Shown here piece by piece: positions 1 through 6,614 of a stretch of DNA of 16,367 nucleotides. Origin of the DNA: JBJXHB01 sp046160725 (GTDB lineage Bacteria > Pseudomonadota > Gammaproteobacteria > Burkholderiales > Burkholderiaceae_C). Location: contig JBJXHB010000480.1 in the NCBI GenBank assembly GCA_046160725.1, positions 1 through 16,367 of the forward strand, in the 5' to 3' direction. The position numbers and the translations under genes were made by a program. The notes under the pieces are model-generated. The model searched no databases. It was given only the letters and a program-made list of their open reading frames with translations, and was not told the origin of the DNA. The first letter of the stretch is position 1. The number at the start of each line of letters is the position of its first letter.

Positions 1-1
1 C

Positions 2-85
2 TACAACGCCAAACGGCTTCACTCCGCGATCGGCTACTTGCCGCCCAACGAGTTCGAGGCTCAACTCGCCTTGCAGGCGGCTTAG
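2..85 (+). pseudogene. IS3-family transposase (OrfB), C-terminal tail only
   Basis: The left edge encodes the last 27 residues of an IS3-family integrase-type transposase. It includes the characteristic end motif YNAKRLHSAIGYLPPNEFEA, which in this family follows the DDE catalytic core. The rest of the gene lies outside the window, so I cannot tell whether it is intact. The usual IS3 3' flank and terminal inverted repeat should follow the stop, but the end of a different transposase begins 3 bp later. The IS3 element is therefore probably cut off at its right end. The family call is firm because this C-terminal motif is distinctive; the subgroup is not determinable from so little sequence. 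Confidence 0.75.
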
Positions 86-88
86 TTC

Positions 89-970
89 TCATAGCCTGAC
101 GTGGTCCAGGTTCAGGGGTTCACTCCAGTGTTGGCTTTGACAGTCTGCGGCGCTGCCCGCCGGCCCGACCTTGATGCCCTGCCAGCCCGAGGTCTGGACC
201 TCGCGCCCGACGGCCCAGACGAACCCCGTGAGCTCGCGCGCCACGGGAACCACGGCCTTGTTCTTCATCACCCGGCGCGCCACCAGGCGCCTGAACTTGG
301 CGTTCAGCCGCAGCTGCGCCTTCCAGGCGATGTCGGTGACGGCCTGGGGCAACTGGTCGTTGCCGCCTGGCGATGATCGGGCTCACGCGCGGGCTGTGCT
401 GGTAGTGCCATGCCACCTCCACCAGCATGCGCTGCGCCGCGCTGTTGCCGGCCTTGGTGATGCTGCCCGGGCGCCGCTTCGGCCCCGCGGAGTGTTCGCC
501 CGGCACCAGGCCCACGTCGGCCATCAGCTGCCTCGGGTTGTCGAAGCGCAGGAAGTCCTGCAGTCCGGCCACCAGCTTCATCGCCGCGACCAGCTGCACG
601 GCATGCGCCATCTTCAGCGTGGCCAGCCAGCGGGGGTGCGCCGCCGTCCACGCGCTCTTGCCGGCGTAGGCGATGCCGCTTCGCAGCAGCAGCGCCTTCA
701 GGCGGCGGCGCGCGTTGCGGCACTCCCGCACGGCGACCTCGCAGCTGCGCGCCAGGTCGCGCCACGAACCCGCACGGGCCGGCCTCGTAGATCACCTGCA
801 GGCGATGTCCCCCGCTGATCAAACGGTGCAGCGCCTTGTCCAGCCCCACCAGGCCCCCCTATCCTGCACACATGCCGCACATCACCGTCGCGCCCGCTGT
901 CCGCCGTCGCGAAGTCGATGCTGTCCTTGTGAACGTCCAATCCGACGTACAGAGTGCTAGATTCCTTCAT
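89..970 (-). pseudogene. IS110-family transposase, frameshifted and internally deleted
   Basis: Pieces of one IS110-type transposase lie in order in all three minus-strand frames. The start ATG at 970-968 is preceded by AAGGAG at good spacing and begins MKESSTLYVGLDVHKDS, which holds the first acidic residue of the DEDD domain. A frameshift in a G-run near 850-860 leads to LDKALHRLIS and VIYEAGPCGF. A second, near 770, leads to WRDLARSCEV, which continues directly into RECRNARRRLKALLL. Family members carry roughly 50-60 residues there, including the KTDRRDA motif; these are missing, with the junction near 733-738. The C-terminal transposase domain follows (FDNPRQLMADVGLVPGEHS, KAGNSAAQRMLVE). 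A third frameshift near 362-372 leads to LPQAVTDIAWKAQLRLN and the stop at 89-91. The protein cannot be functional. It is convergent with the IS3 remnant. Confidence 0.85.
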
Positions 971-1114
971 GGCCCGTCTCCTTGCAAGTTCGCAACGACC
1001 TGACCGACCATGGGCCAGGTGCATTGGTGTAGCTCGGCAGGCTTGCGGCGTGCAACCTACGTCTTTGCAGGGGACGGGCCGCCTGGGTTCGCGAAGCCAT
1101 TCCGTCCATGCCGC

Positions 1115-1534
1115 ATGACACAACTCTCTGCCACCGGCTACTCTGGAACTCCACTCACCAGGAAGCTGGGGTATCGCGAAGGCAGTGTTGTGTTCCTGCT
1201 CGGAGCGCCTGCCGAGTACAAGACTTGGCTTCGGTCATTGCCAGCCGGAGTCGTGTTCGAGAGCAAACTCGGGGCAACCTCTGACTTGGTCCATGTCTTT
1301 GAGGTTGAGAAGACCGCTCTCGCCAAGTTCCTCGCTACAGCCCGAAGGCAGCTCAAGCCTGAGGCGAGTGTCTGGGTCTCATGGCCGAAGAAGGCGTCCA
1401 AGGTGCCAACCACGATCACCGAAGACACCATCCGCGAAATTGCCCTCCCACTGGGGTTCGTAGACGTCAAGGTCTGCGCCGTCAACGAGGTTTGGTCCGG
1501 ACTCAAGCTGGTCATTCGCAAGGAGCTCCGATGA
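1115..1534 (+). CDS. DUF3052 family protein
   Basis: This 139-residue protein matches the DUF3052 family along its length. It opens with ATGYSGTPLTRKLGYREGS, has an early LLGAPAEY turn, a central VSWPKKASKVPTTITEDT block and the conserved end VDVKVCAVNEVWSGLKLVI. The family has no established biochemical role; its fold prediction suggests a small Rossmann-like domain. An in-frame upstream extension to 1010 exists, but family similarity begins at the ATG at 1115, so I start there; no good Shine-Dalgarno sequence is visible. Many codons end in A or T, unlike genes to the right, which suggests transfer. The gene lies just beyond the IS110 remnant, and a candidate attC-like site begins 5 bp after the stop. 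I am confident of the family, not of any function. Confidence 0.85.
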   Translation: MTQLSATGYSGTPLTRKLGYREGSVVFLLGAPAEYKTWLRSLPAGVVFESKLGATSDLVHVFEVEKTALAKFLATARRQLKPEASVWVSWPKKASKVPTTITEDTIREIALPLGFVDVKVCAVNEVWSGLKLVIRKELR

Positions 1535-1539
1535 ATCCG

Positions 1540-1607
1540 GCCTAACCCTTTGATCAATCTGACGTGCAACGGCATGGCGCCGCGCGCAGTTTGCTCTTGC
1601 TTCAGGC
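1540..1607 (+). repeat. candidate degenerate attC recombination site
   Basis: GCCTAAC at 1540-1546 fits the R'' core of integron attC sites. A spacer follows, then CTGACGTGC (1559-1567), which can pair imperfectly with GCGCGCAG (1582-1589) in the manner of L''/L'. The far arm TTCAGGC (1601-1607) matches only five of seven bases of the expected GTTAGGC. The 68-bp length and the position directly after a stop codon suit an attC site. The broken right arm would make it weak or dead. It could also be coincidence. Confidence 0.3.
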
Positions 1608-1641
1608 CTCGCAAACCACTCTCCCGTTCCCTGGAACGCCC

Positions 1642-2034
1642 ATGTTTGATCACGTCGTGTTTGGTGTCAGCAACTATGAGCAAAGCAAGGCGTTCTTCCT
1701 CGAGGCGCTGAGGCCGCTCGGAGTGAGCGTCCTCTCGGAGGGGCCGCTTGGCTTGGAGATCGGGCGCCCTGGCAGCAAGTCGTCGCTGTGCATTCGCCGG
1801 GTCGAAGAGAAGGCGACGCATCTTCACCTGGCCTTCACAGCCGACAGCCGGAGGCAAGTGCGCGAGTTCCACCGGGCCGCCCTGGACGCCGGAGGCAAGG
1901 ACAATGGCGCGCCAGGCCTCCGGCCCCAGTACCACTCCAGCTACTACGCCGCGTTTGTCATAGGTCCAGACGGGCACAATGTCGAAGCGGTTTGCCACGA
2001 ACCCGAAGCATCAGCGGAACCTGGTCACCAGTGA
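1642..2034 (+). CDS. VOC superfamily (glyoxalase/bleomycin-resistance fold) protein
   Basis: This 130-residue protein has the vicinal-oxygen-chelate fold pattern. It begins MFDHVVFGVSNYEQSKAFF, with the first metal-ligand-type His at residue 4, and its middle strand reads HLHLAF (residues 55-60). The end pattern FVIGPDGHNVEAV carries the usual late Glu ligand position. Such proteins bind a divalent metal and act on small electrophiles or bind drugs; the substrate cannot be read from sequence. An in-frame extension to 1564 runs through the attC-like region and lacks family similarity, so I prefer the ATG at 1642, where the fold begins. It follows DUF3052 on the same strand by about 107 bp and shares its lower GC, consistent with common acquisition. 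No Shine-Dalgarno match is obvious. Confidence 0.85.
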   Translation: MFDHVVFGVSNYEQSKAFFLEALRPLGVSVLSEGPLGLEIGRPGSKSSLCIRRVEEKATHLHLAFTADSRRQVREFHRAALDAGGKDNGAPGLRPQYHSSYYAAFVIGPDGHNVEAVCHEPEASAEPGHQ

Positions 2035-2074
2035 GCGGCCCATGTTGGTCAACATGCGTCACCGGTCGAGATGA

Positions 2075-2123
2075 GGCTTTGCCCTTCGCTCAACCGGGTT
2101 TGCTTCGGGATGCCACGTTGGCC
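2075..2123 (+). repeat. weak attC-like arm pair
   Basis: Forty bases after the VOC gene stop, 2075-2098 resembles the left half of the site at 1540: a pyrimidine-rich arm, CCCTTCGC, then TCAACCGG. GTTGGCC at 2117-2123 is one base off the GTTRRRY right-arm consensus. No convincing inner stem is visible. Alone this is weak; I list it because similar signals recur after two neighbouring genes. Confidence 0.12.
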
Positions 2124-2306
2124 CGTTCGGGGGCACGCGATCGCAGGGAAGCTGTGCTGCCTGGAAGGTGAGGCGTGCATGCCTGAAGCGGCGGACCCCG
2201 TCAGCGGGGACGCTCAACAACTGACGGCATGCGTCACCGCCAACCACAAGGGCGGCAACGAGCGACTGGCCGCTTGGCATCTCCTGCGTCAAGGGTAGGC
2301 CTCCAA

Positions 2307-2507
2307 GTGCAGCGCGCGGTCCTTCTCATCGTCTGCATGGTTCTAGGTCTCGTCATCGGCCTTGCGGGGTGGTCCGTGTCTGGCAGTCAGTGGTGGTACC
2401 TTGCGGTCCCAGGCACCATCGCTGCAGGCTGGATCAGGGTGGCAAGCCCCGAGCAGTGCCTTCCTCGGCAAGGTCATCGCACGGGCAGAGGCGATGGTGT
2501 GTCCTGA
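2307..2507 (+). CDS. short membrane protein, possibly partial
   Basis: Reading from a GTG at 2307 gives 66 residues: MQRAVLLIVCMVLGLVIGLA, then GWSVSGSQWWYLAVPGTIAAGWI. This is two hydrophobic helices joined by a short turn, followed by a polar tail. The first ~50 residues look like a real inner-membrane peptide in both composition and codon use. The tail (RQGHRTGRGDGVS) looks out of frame, so the original end may have been lost when the neighbouring GFA gene was joined. An AGG-containing stretch lies shortly before the GTG. I do not recognise a named family. The start codon is uncertain, and no function can be assigned. Confidence 0.4.
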   Translation: MQRAVLLIVCMVLGLVIGLAGWSVSGSQWWYLAVPGTIAAGWIRVASPEQCLPRQGHRTGRGDGVS

Positions 2508-2826
2508 CCCATCTCTCAAGCCCGCATTCAGATCGGACCCTGGCGCCGCGAACAAGCCCTTTGCCGGCATCGAGTCTGACAAGCTTGCGCTCGTTGAAGG
2601 CGCCGGCTCGATCATGCGGTTCGGCGACGGAATCGATCACGACGTGCGGTGCGGCAAGTGCGGCAGTTTCCTCTACTCGGTGGTCCGCGGCGGCACGTAC
2701 GTTCACGTCACATTGGGTTCGATGTCGGAAGCTCCAACCCTTCGCCCAGAGGCACACATCTTTGTTGGCTCAAAGGCCTCATGGGAAGTCATCGAGGACG
2801 ACCTGCCCCAGCATGAGGAGTTCTAG
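2494..2826 (+). pseudogene. GFA/CENP-V-type zinc protein, N-terminus eroded
   Basis: The C-terminal two thirds match GFA-family proteins (glutathione-dependent formaldehyde-activating enzyme-like, Pfam GFA): GAANKPFAGIESDKLALVEG, then HDVRCGKCGSFLYSVV with one CxxC pair, then LRPEAHIFVGSKASW and a DDLPQHEE end. Family members normally begin with a CxCG strand and a CHCxxCR motif that complete the zinc sites. Here these are absent. The residues before GAANKPF read VCPDPSLKPAFRSDP, without the cysteines, and the frame runs open upstream to 2362 with no family-like sequence. I take the ATG at 2494 as the nearest possible start. The protein probably lacks a complete metal site and is a remnant, or at best a divergent short form. 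Confidence 0.65.
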
Positions 2827-2849
2827 AAGGCCAGGGGTTGTGAAGCCGT

Positions 2850-2874
2850 TTCCAACCTTTCTCTCAAGCCGATC
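2850..2874 (+). repeat. weak attC-like left half
   Basis: About 24 bases after the GFA-remnant stop, 2850-2874 reads TTCCAAC, CTTTCTC, then TCAAGCCGATCG. This resembles the R''-spacer-L'' half of attC sites and the two candidates upstream. No matching right half with a GTTRRRY end is clear within about 100 bp. It is listed only as part of a recurring pattern. Confidence 0.12.
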
Positions 2875-3014
2875 GATGACGGCAGGCCACCAGGCCCGGC
2901 CTGGCGGTACGCGGCACACTCTCGCCAACCCAGGCTTGGCTGGTTCGAGTCCCGCTCGCGCCCTCGTTCGTGCATCGCTTGAAGACCGTTGACCCAACTT
3001 AAGGCCGCACGGAC

Positions 3015-3596
3015 ATGCCCTTGCCCACGCCGACCCTGAAGACCGCGCGCCTGATCCTGCGTCCGTTTGCAGAGACCGACGCTGCAGCCATCTATGCCTT
3101 GCAGAGCGACGCCCGCGTGCTGCGCTATTGGGACTCCCCACCCTGGGCGGAGCGCAGCCGGGCCGATGCATTCCTTGCTGCATGCCGCCAGATGGAGGCG
3201 GACGGGAGTGGCGCTCGACTCGCGGTCGAGACCCGCCACAATCGCTCGTTTGTGGGCTGGTGCGCCGCCTTCCACTGGAACCCGGCCTACCGCAGTCTCG
3301 GCATCGGCTACTGCTTCGCCGAGCCAGCGTGGGGCAAGGGCTATGCCACGGAGGCCGTGCGCGGCATGCTGCATTGGGCCTATGCGGCGCTCGACCTCAA
3401 CCGCGTCGAAGCCGAGCTTGACACGCGCAATGCCGCGTCCGCCAGGGTCCTGGAGAAGCTGGGGTTCGAGCGCGAGGGCCTGAGGCGAGAAGACTGCATC
3501 GTCTCCGGCGAAGTCTCCGACTCCTGGATCTATGGCCTGCTGAGGCGGGACTGGAGGCCGGATTCAAGTGTCGTCATTGCGACGCGTACGGCCTGA
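3015..3596 (+). CDS. GNAT acetyltransferase, RimJ/RimL-like
   Basis: This 193-residue protein has the Acetyltransf_3 layout. The N-terminus LKTARLILRPFAETDAAAIY is typical of RimJ/RimL-type N-acetyltransferases. The acetyl-CoA loop lies in PAWGKGYATEAV (near residues 109-120), and the family end motif reads NAASARVLEKLGFEREG (near 140-156). Such enzymes transfer acetyl from acetyl-CoA to protein N-termini or small amines; the substrate is unknown here. The ATG at 3015 sits directly before the conserved start, with AAGG about ten bases upstream. It is separated from the GFA remnant by 188 bp and runs in the same direction. Its GC is closer to that of the right-hand genes than to the DUF3052/VOC genes. 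The gene looks complete. Confidence 0.9.
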   Translation: MPLPTPTLKTARLILRPFAETDAAAIYALQSDARVLRYWDSPPWAERSRADAFLAACRQMEADGSGARLAVETRHNRSFVGWCAAFHWNPAYRSLGIGYCFAEPAWGKGYATEAVRGMLHWAYAALDLNRVEAELDTRNAASARVLEKLGFEREGLRREDCIVSGEVSDSWIYGLLRRDWRPDSSVVIATRTA

Positions 3597-3846
3597 CCAC
3601 TTGCCCATGGCTCACCCGCTTCTCGCCTCCAGCTGTCAACCCATCGCCGGACCCCACAGGTGCAGATGCACACGGCCGAGATACTCGTCCACCTCATGCG
3701 CGGCCGCGAAAGCCCGACCCGCGCCGCTCTGGAACTCCTGGTCGGAAAGTCGGCGCTCGATATCGACCACTCGGTGGCGCCCGTCCTGACCGGCGCCGGG
3801 GCACGGGGCTGGCACACTGCCCGGATCTCTCTTGACGGCATCCTTC
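3597..3846. other. unassigned intergenic stretch
   Basis: These 250 bp lie between the GNAT and hydrolase genes. Both strands stay open: plus from 3660, minus ending at 3636. Codon third positions look GC-rich either way. The minus reading ends DEYLGRVHLHLW plus a few residues and the plus reading contains AEILVHLMRGRESPTRAALE. I recognise neither, and no clear ribosome site decides between them. I see no hairpin or repeat here. It may be a leader region or a gene remnant. Confidence 0.3.
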
Positions 3847-4686
3847 ATGACAACTTTCTGGACTGCGATCGCGGCCCTTCTGGCCGGTACGATGGTCAGC
3901 GCCTTCGCGCAGCCCGCCGCGCCCCTGGGCGAGATCAAGGGCGAGGCCTGGGTCCACACGCGTGACTCCGCCGTGGCATCGATCCAGCAGGCCGATATCT
4001 GCCTCCCGGCGGCGGCGACGGGCGGCGCTGCCTTCTGCGGCAAGTTCAGGGATATGCCCCGCGTCACCGGCCCGCGGGTTCCGGTGGTCGTCTTCCTGCA
4101 TGGATCGTCCGGCCTCGGGCTCAAGGCCATCGGTGAATGGCAGCAGTGGCTGGCGGGCCTGGGCTTCGCCAGCATCGCGCCGGATTCCTTCGCACTGGCG
4201 GGGCGGATCACCTACAAGTCACCCATCGACAAGGATGCCTACGAGCGGATCCATGCGTTGCGGGCCTCCGAGGTCCCGTTGGCGCTGGAGGCCGTCCGTG
4301 GGCAGCCCTGGGCCGACGGGGGCCGCCTGATACTGGCTGGCACCAGCGAGGGCGCGGTCCCGGTCGCCCGACATGCCGGCACGGAATTCATGGCGCGCAT
4401 CCTGTTTGCCTGGAGCTGCGAGACGAACTATTTCGTCAAGGAGCCTCGCAATGCGTTCGAGCCCGGCAAGCCGGTGCTCAACATCATCAGTGCCACCGAC
4501 CCGTTCTTCTCCAGATCCAACAGCTGGCTGGGGAACGCGGAGGCACAAGGCCACTGCGCTGCAGCGCTCAAGGACAACCCACGAGCCGCCGTCCTGCTGG
4601 TGCCGAACGCGCCCCATACGCTGCTCAACCTGCCGGCCACGCGCAGCGCGACGGCGGGCTTCCTGTCCCAGTTCGCCGCGCGGTGA
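3847..4686 (+). CDS. secreted alpha/beta hydrolase, dienelactone-hydrolase-like
   Basis: A 279-residue exported hydrolase. The N-terminus is a signal peptide with likely cleavage after Ala21 (VSAFA then QPAAP). The mature part has an alpha/beta-hydrolase core: oxyanion-side HGSSG at 85-89, nucleophile elbow GTSEG with Ser167, a plausible acid at Asp218 (ISATDPFF) and His257 (NAPHTLL). The layout recalls dienelactone hydrolase-type esterases, but with Ser rather than Cys as nucleophile. Four cysteines in the mature part (52, 64, 191, 237) could form disulfides in the periplasm. An in-frame TTG at 3832 is a possible earlier start; I choose the ATG at 3847 because the signal peptide then has normal form. 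The substrate is unknown. Two GNAT genes follow on the same strand after 42 bp. Confidence 0.85.
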   Translation: MTTFWTAIAALLAGTMVSAFAQPAAPLGEIKGEAWVHTRDSAVASIQQADICLPAAATGGAAFCGKFRDMPRVTGPRVPVVVFLHGSSGLGLKAIGEWQQWLAGLGFASIAPDSFALAGRITYKSPIDKDAYERIHALRASEVPLALEAVRGQPWADGGRLILAGTSEGAVPVARHAGTEFMARILFAWSCETNYFVKEPRNAFEPGKPVLNIISATDPFFSRSNSWLGNAEAQGHCAAALKDNPRAAVLLVPNAPHTLLNLPATRSATAGFLSQFAAR

Positions 4687-4728
4687 CCGCCATTCCGGTC
4701 CGACGCGGCATGGCGCAGGGCTGAGCCC

Positions 4729-5382
4729 ATGCCGGCCGCACCCGCGCCTGCGATCGACGCCGCCATGACCGAAACCCACCGGGCTCCTGTCGCCGGACCG
4801 TCCCTGCGCCAGGCCACCATGGACGACGCGCTGTGCCTGTCGGTACTGGCCATGCAGGTGTTTCTCGACACCTATGCGACCCAAGGCATCCGGCGGGCCA
4901 TCGCACGGGAGGTGCTGGCCGGCTATTCGGAGCCCGTCTTCGCCCGTGATCTCGCGGACCCCGGCACGGCGGTCTGGGTGGCCGAGCAGGACGGGCACCT
5001 GATCGGCTTCGTCCAGCTGCGACTGCGGGCGGCCCAGGCGGACGCGCCCGCCGGCGTGCAGGCGGAGTTGTTGCACCTGTATGTCCAGCATCGGTTCACC
5101 GGCCGGCGAGTCGGCGCGCGGCTGCTGGCGCAGGCCGAGCAGGTGGCGGCCGCGTCCGGCGCGACCGTGCTGTGGCTGACCGCCTGGGTGCACAACCTGC
5201 GCGCCCTGCGCTTCTATGCCCGATGTGGCTACCAGGACTGCGGTCTCGCCCATTCCGTCTTCGAGGGCGAGTCGCACGAGAACCGGGTGCTCGCCCGGTC
5301 CATCCGCGCGCCTGCGCCATCACCGGCCTCGCCACCGGCAGCGTCTCCGCCAGGGCACGCAGGCCTTGCCGCCACGACATGA
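4729..5382 (+). CDS. GNAT family N-acetyltransferase
   Basis: A 217-residue protein with one GNAT domain at about residues 25-190. The N-terminal region SLRQATMDDALCLSVLAMQV is the usual first strand and helix. The acetyl-CoA-binding loop lies within HRFTGRRVGARLLAQAEQV, and NLRALRFYARCGYQDCG is the typical last helix and strand. The C-terminal 30 residues are rich in Ala, Pro and Ser and look unstructured. The start ATG at 4729 has AGGG about nine bases upstream; a later ATG at 4765 lacks one. The stop overlaps the next gene's ATG by four bases (ATGA), pointing to translational coupling with the second GNAT. The substrate is unknown. Confidence 0.88.
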   Translation: MPAAPAPAIDAAMTETHRAPVAGPSLRQATMDDALCLSVLAMQVFLDTYATQGIRRAIAREVLAGYSEPVFARDLADPGTAVWVAEQDGHLIGFVQLRLRAAQADAPAGVQAELLHLYVQHRFTGRRVGARLLAQAEQVAAASGATVLWLTAWVHNLRALRFYARCGYQDCGLAHSVFEGESHENRVLARSIRAPAPSPASPPAASPPGHAGLAATT

Positions 5383-5888
5383 CCCCGGACCTGACGATCG
5401 ACGTGGCTCGCTGGCAGGACCGGCCGGTGCTGTCACGCCTGCTGGAGCTGTACCAGTACGACCTGTCCGATGTCTGGCCGCAGCATCTCAATGTGCATGG
5501 CGAGTACGGCTTCGCGGTCGACCGCTACCTGCGCAACCCGCTGCTGAAAGGCTATCTGTTCCAGGTCGATGGGCACCCCGCCGGTTTCGGACTGGTGGAC
5601 CCCGACGTCTCGCTGCCAGGCAACCAGTTCTGGATGGGGCAGTTCTTCGTGATGAAGCGCTACCGCCGCCACGGCCTGGCCAGCCGCGCTGCGCGCCACA
5701 TCTTCGACCAGCACCGTGGGCGCTGGGAGGTGGGCCAGATGCCCCTGAACACCCCCGCCTTGCACTTCTGGCGCCGGGTCATCGGCGACTACACCCAGGG
5801 GCGCTATGTCGAGCACGAGCTGCATGACGAGCGCTGGGACGGCTTCATCCAGTGCTTCGATAACTCCCTCGCCCTGCCCGGGGGCTGA
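5379..5888 (+). CDS. GNAT family N-acetyltransferase, translationally coupled
   Basis: A 169-residue GNAT protein. After an N-terminal strand it has LLELYQYDLSDVW, seen in a subgroup of GNAT proteins. Strand 4 and the acetyl-CoA loop read QFFVMKRYRRHGLASRAA, matching RxxGxA, and the C-terminal part TPALHFWRRVIGDYTQG is typical. It begins inside the stop of the preceding GNAT (ATGA), so the two are likely made together and might form a heterodimer or act on related substrates; that is inference. An in-frame extension upstream to 5172 only overlaps the previous gene and lacks similarity. The gene is complete. Its substrate cannot be deduced. The next gene starts 9 bp downstream. Confidence 0.88.
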   Translation: MTPDLTIDVARWQDRPVLSRLLELYQYDLSDVWPQHLNVHGEYGFAVDRYLRNPLLKGYLFQVDGHPAGFGLVDPDVSLPGNQFWMGQFFVMKRYRRHGLASRAARHIFDQHRGRWEVGQMPLNTPALHFWRRVIGDYTQGRYVEHELHDERWDGFIQCFDNSLALPGG

Positions 5889-5897
5889 GCCGCCGCC

Positions 5898-6314
5898 ATG
5901 TCGCCACTGTTTGTCTACGGTTCGCTGAAGGAGGGCTTTCCGAACGCCCATGTCAACACCGGCGTGCGCCGCCCGGGCCGCTTCCGCACGGTCGAGCGCC
6001 TGCCGTTCTACCTGGTCGGCGACGGCTGGCTGCCCTGCCTGGTCCATGCACCGGGCCAGGGCGAGCAGGTGATCGGCCAGGTGTTCGATGTCACGGCCGA
6101 CGCCCTGGCCGCGATGGACCTGCTCGAGCGTGTCGGCGAGCCTGGCGGATATGTCCGTCTCAGCATCCGGGTCGAGCCGGCCGACAGCGAAACCGGTCCT
6201 GCCATCGACGCCTTCGTCTACCTCCAGGACCCGCAGCGGCTGCAGGGCGACGGGCCGCGCATCGGCCCCCTGGCCGAGTACACGCTGGAGCATGCCCGCC
6301 GGCTGGCCTGGTAG
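5898..6314 (+). CDS. gamma-glutamylcyclotransferase-like (AIG2/GGCT fold) protein
   Basis: A 138-residue protein of the gamma-glutamylcyclotransferase-like family. It starts with the substrate-loop signature SPLFVYGSLKEG (YGSL at 7-10). The middle FDVTADALAAMDLLERVGE holds Glu77, which sits at the position of the family's catalytic acid, followed by the conserved GGYVR. GGCT enzymes form 5-oxoproline from gamma-glutamyl amines, but many bacterial members have other or unknown substrates, so only the fold-level call is safe. It follows the second GNAT by 9 bp, making a likely three-gene unit (GNAT, GNAT, GGCT-like). The gene is complete, and no strong Shine-Dalgarno sequence is visible within the GC-rich spacer. 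Confidence 0.85.
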   Translation: MSPLFVYGSLKEGFPNAHVNTGVRRPGRFRTVERLPFYLVGDGWLPCLVHAPGQGEQVIGQVFDVTADALAAMDLLERVGEPGGYVRLSIRVEPADSETGPAIDAFVYLQDPQRLQGDGPRIGPLAEYTLEHARRLAW

Positions 6315-6370
6315 GGGCTGGTGCCGGGGCGGCCGGTTTTGCACCGCGAACGACATGCGGACGGCTCGAC

Positions 6371-6404
6371 CGTAACGCTGCTGTAACGCCCCCCGCCCTA
6401 CAAC
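6371..6404 (+). promoter_or_regulatory. possible PhoB box with -10 element
   Basis: Two copies of GTAACG (6372-6377 and 6383-6388) lie in direct repeat with an 11-bp period, the repeat geometry of a PhoB box. The hexamer is a variant of TGTMAY-type half sites. TACAAC at 6399-6404 is a plausible -10 about ten bases after the second repeat, the spacing known for PhoB-dependent promoters without a -35. A transcript would begin about 45 bases before the 52-residue ORF. No experimental or comparative support is available here. Confidence 0.3.
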
Positions 6405-6455
6405 CTCGGCATGGCCGGCGCGCAAGGCGCTGGCCGCTGAAGTCGAGGTGATGCG

Positions 6456-6614
6456 ATGCGAACCCCCCAGCTGGTGCCGACCACCGGTCCAGACACGGAC
6501 CCGGTGATCCTGATCGAACATGAGGAGCAAGTCGGCATGACGCTCGTGCGCCTGGTGCTGTGCGCCGCCCTGGCCGTCGCCATCCTGGCCCTGGCCAGCC
6601 GCCTACTTGGCTGA
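6456..6614 (+). CDS. 52-residue single-pass membrane peptide
   Basis: An open frame starts at the ATG at 6456, with GAGG six bases upstream, and encodes 52 residues. The first 27 are polar and acidic (PDTDPVILIEHEEQVG). The last 25 form one hydrophobic helix (VRLVLCAALAVAILALASRL) ending in Gly. The composition fits a small inner-membrane protein with its N-terminus exposed. I recognise no family. The possible PhoB-type promoter at 6371-6404 is the only visible promoter candidate. The stop codon lies inside the first copy of the direct repeat at 6609-6647, so the transcript would immediately form strong hairpins. The good ribosome site and clean helix support it as real; its shortness is the main doubt. 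Confidence 0.55.
   Translation: MRTPQLVPTTGPDTDPVILIEHEEQVGMTLVRLVLCAALAVAILALASRLLG

Noticed and set aside
1138..1998. Minus-strand 286-codon frame
   Set aside because: It is antisense to DUF3052 and the VOC gene, whose conserved motifs are on the plus strand.
2071..2298. Plus-strand 75-codon frame between the VOC and membrane ORFs
   Set aside because: There is no ribosome site, no family resemblance, and the composition looks non-coding. It overlaps the attC-like stretch.
2927..2963. tRNA-like 3' part: TTCGAGT loop at 2944-2950, flanking near-pairs, and a 5-bp stem with 7-base loop just upstream
   Set aside because: The two stems overlap, so no variable loop is possible; the anticodon-like loop lacks U33, the T-stem has a mismatch, and no 5' acceptor strand matching TCGCGCC is found upstream. 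It is probably chance, at most a scrambled fragment.
4219..5277. Minus-strand open frame of about 350 codons
   Set aside because: It is the mirror of the hydrolase and first GNAT genes, which both have clear motifs on the plus strand. It has no domain of its own.
5433..6530. Minus-strand open frame of about 365 codons
   Set aside because: It spans the second GNAT and GGCT-like genes in antisense and has no recognisable domain.
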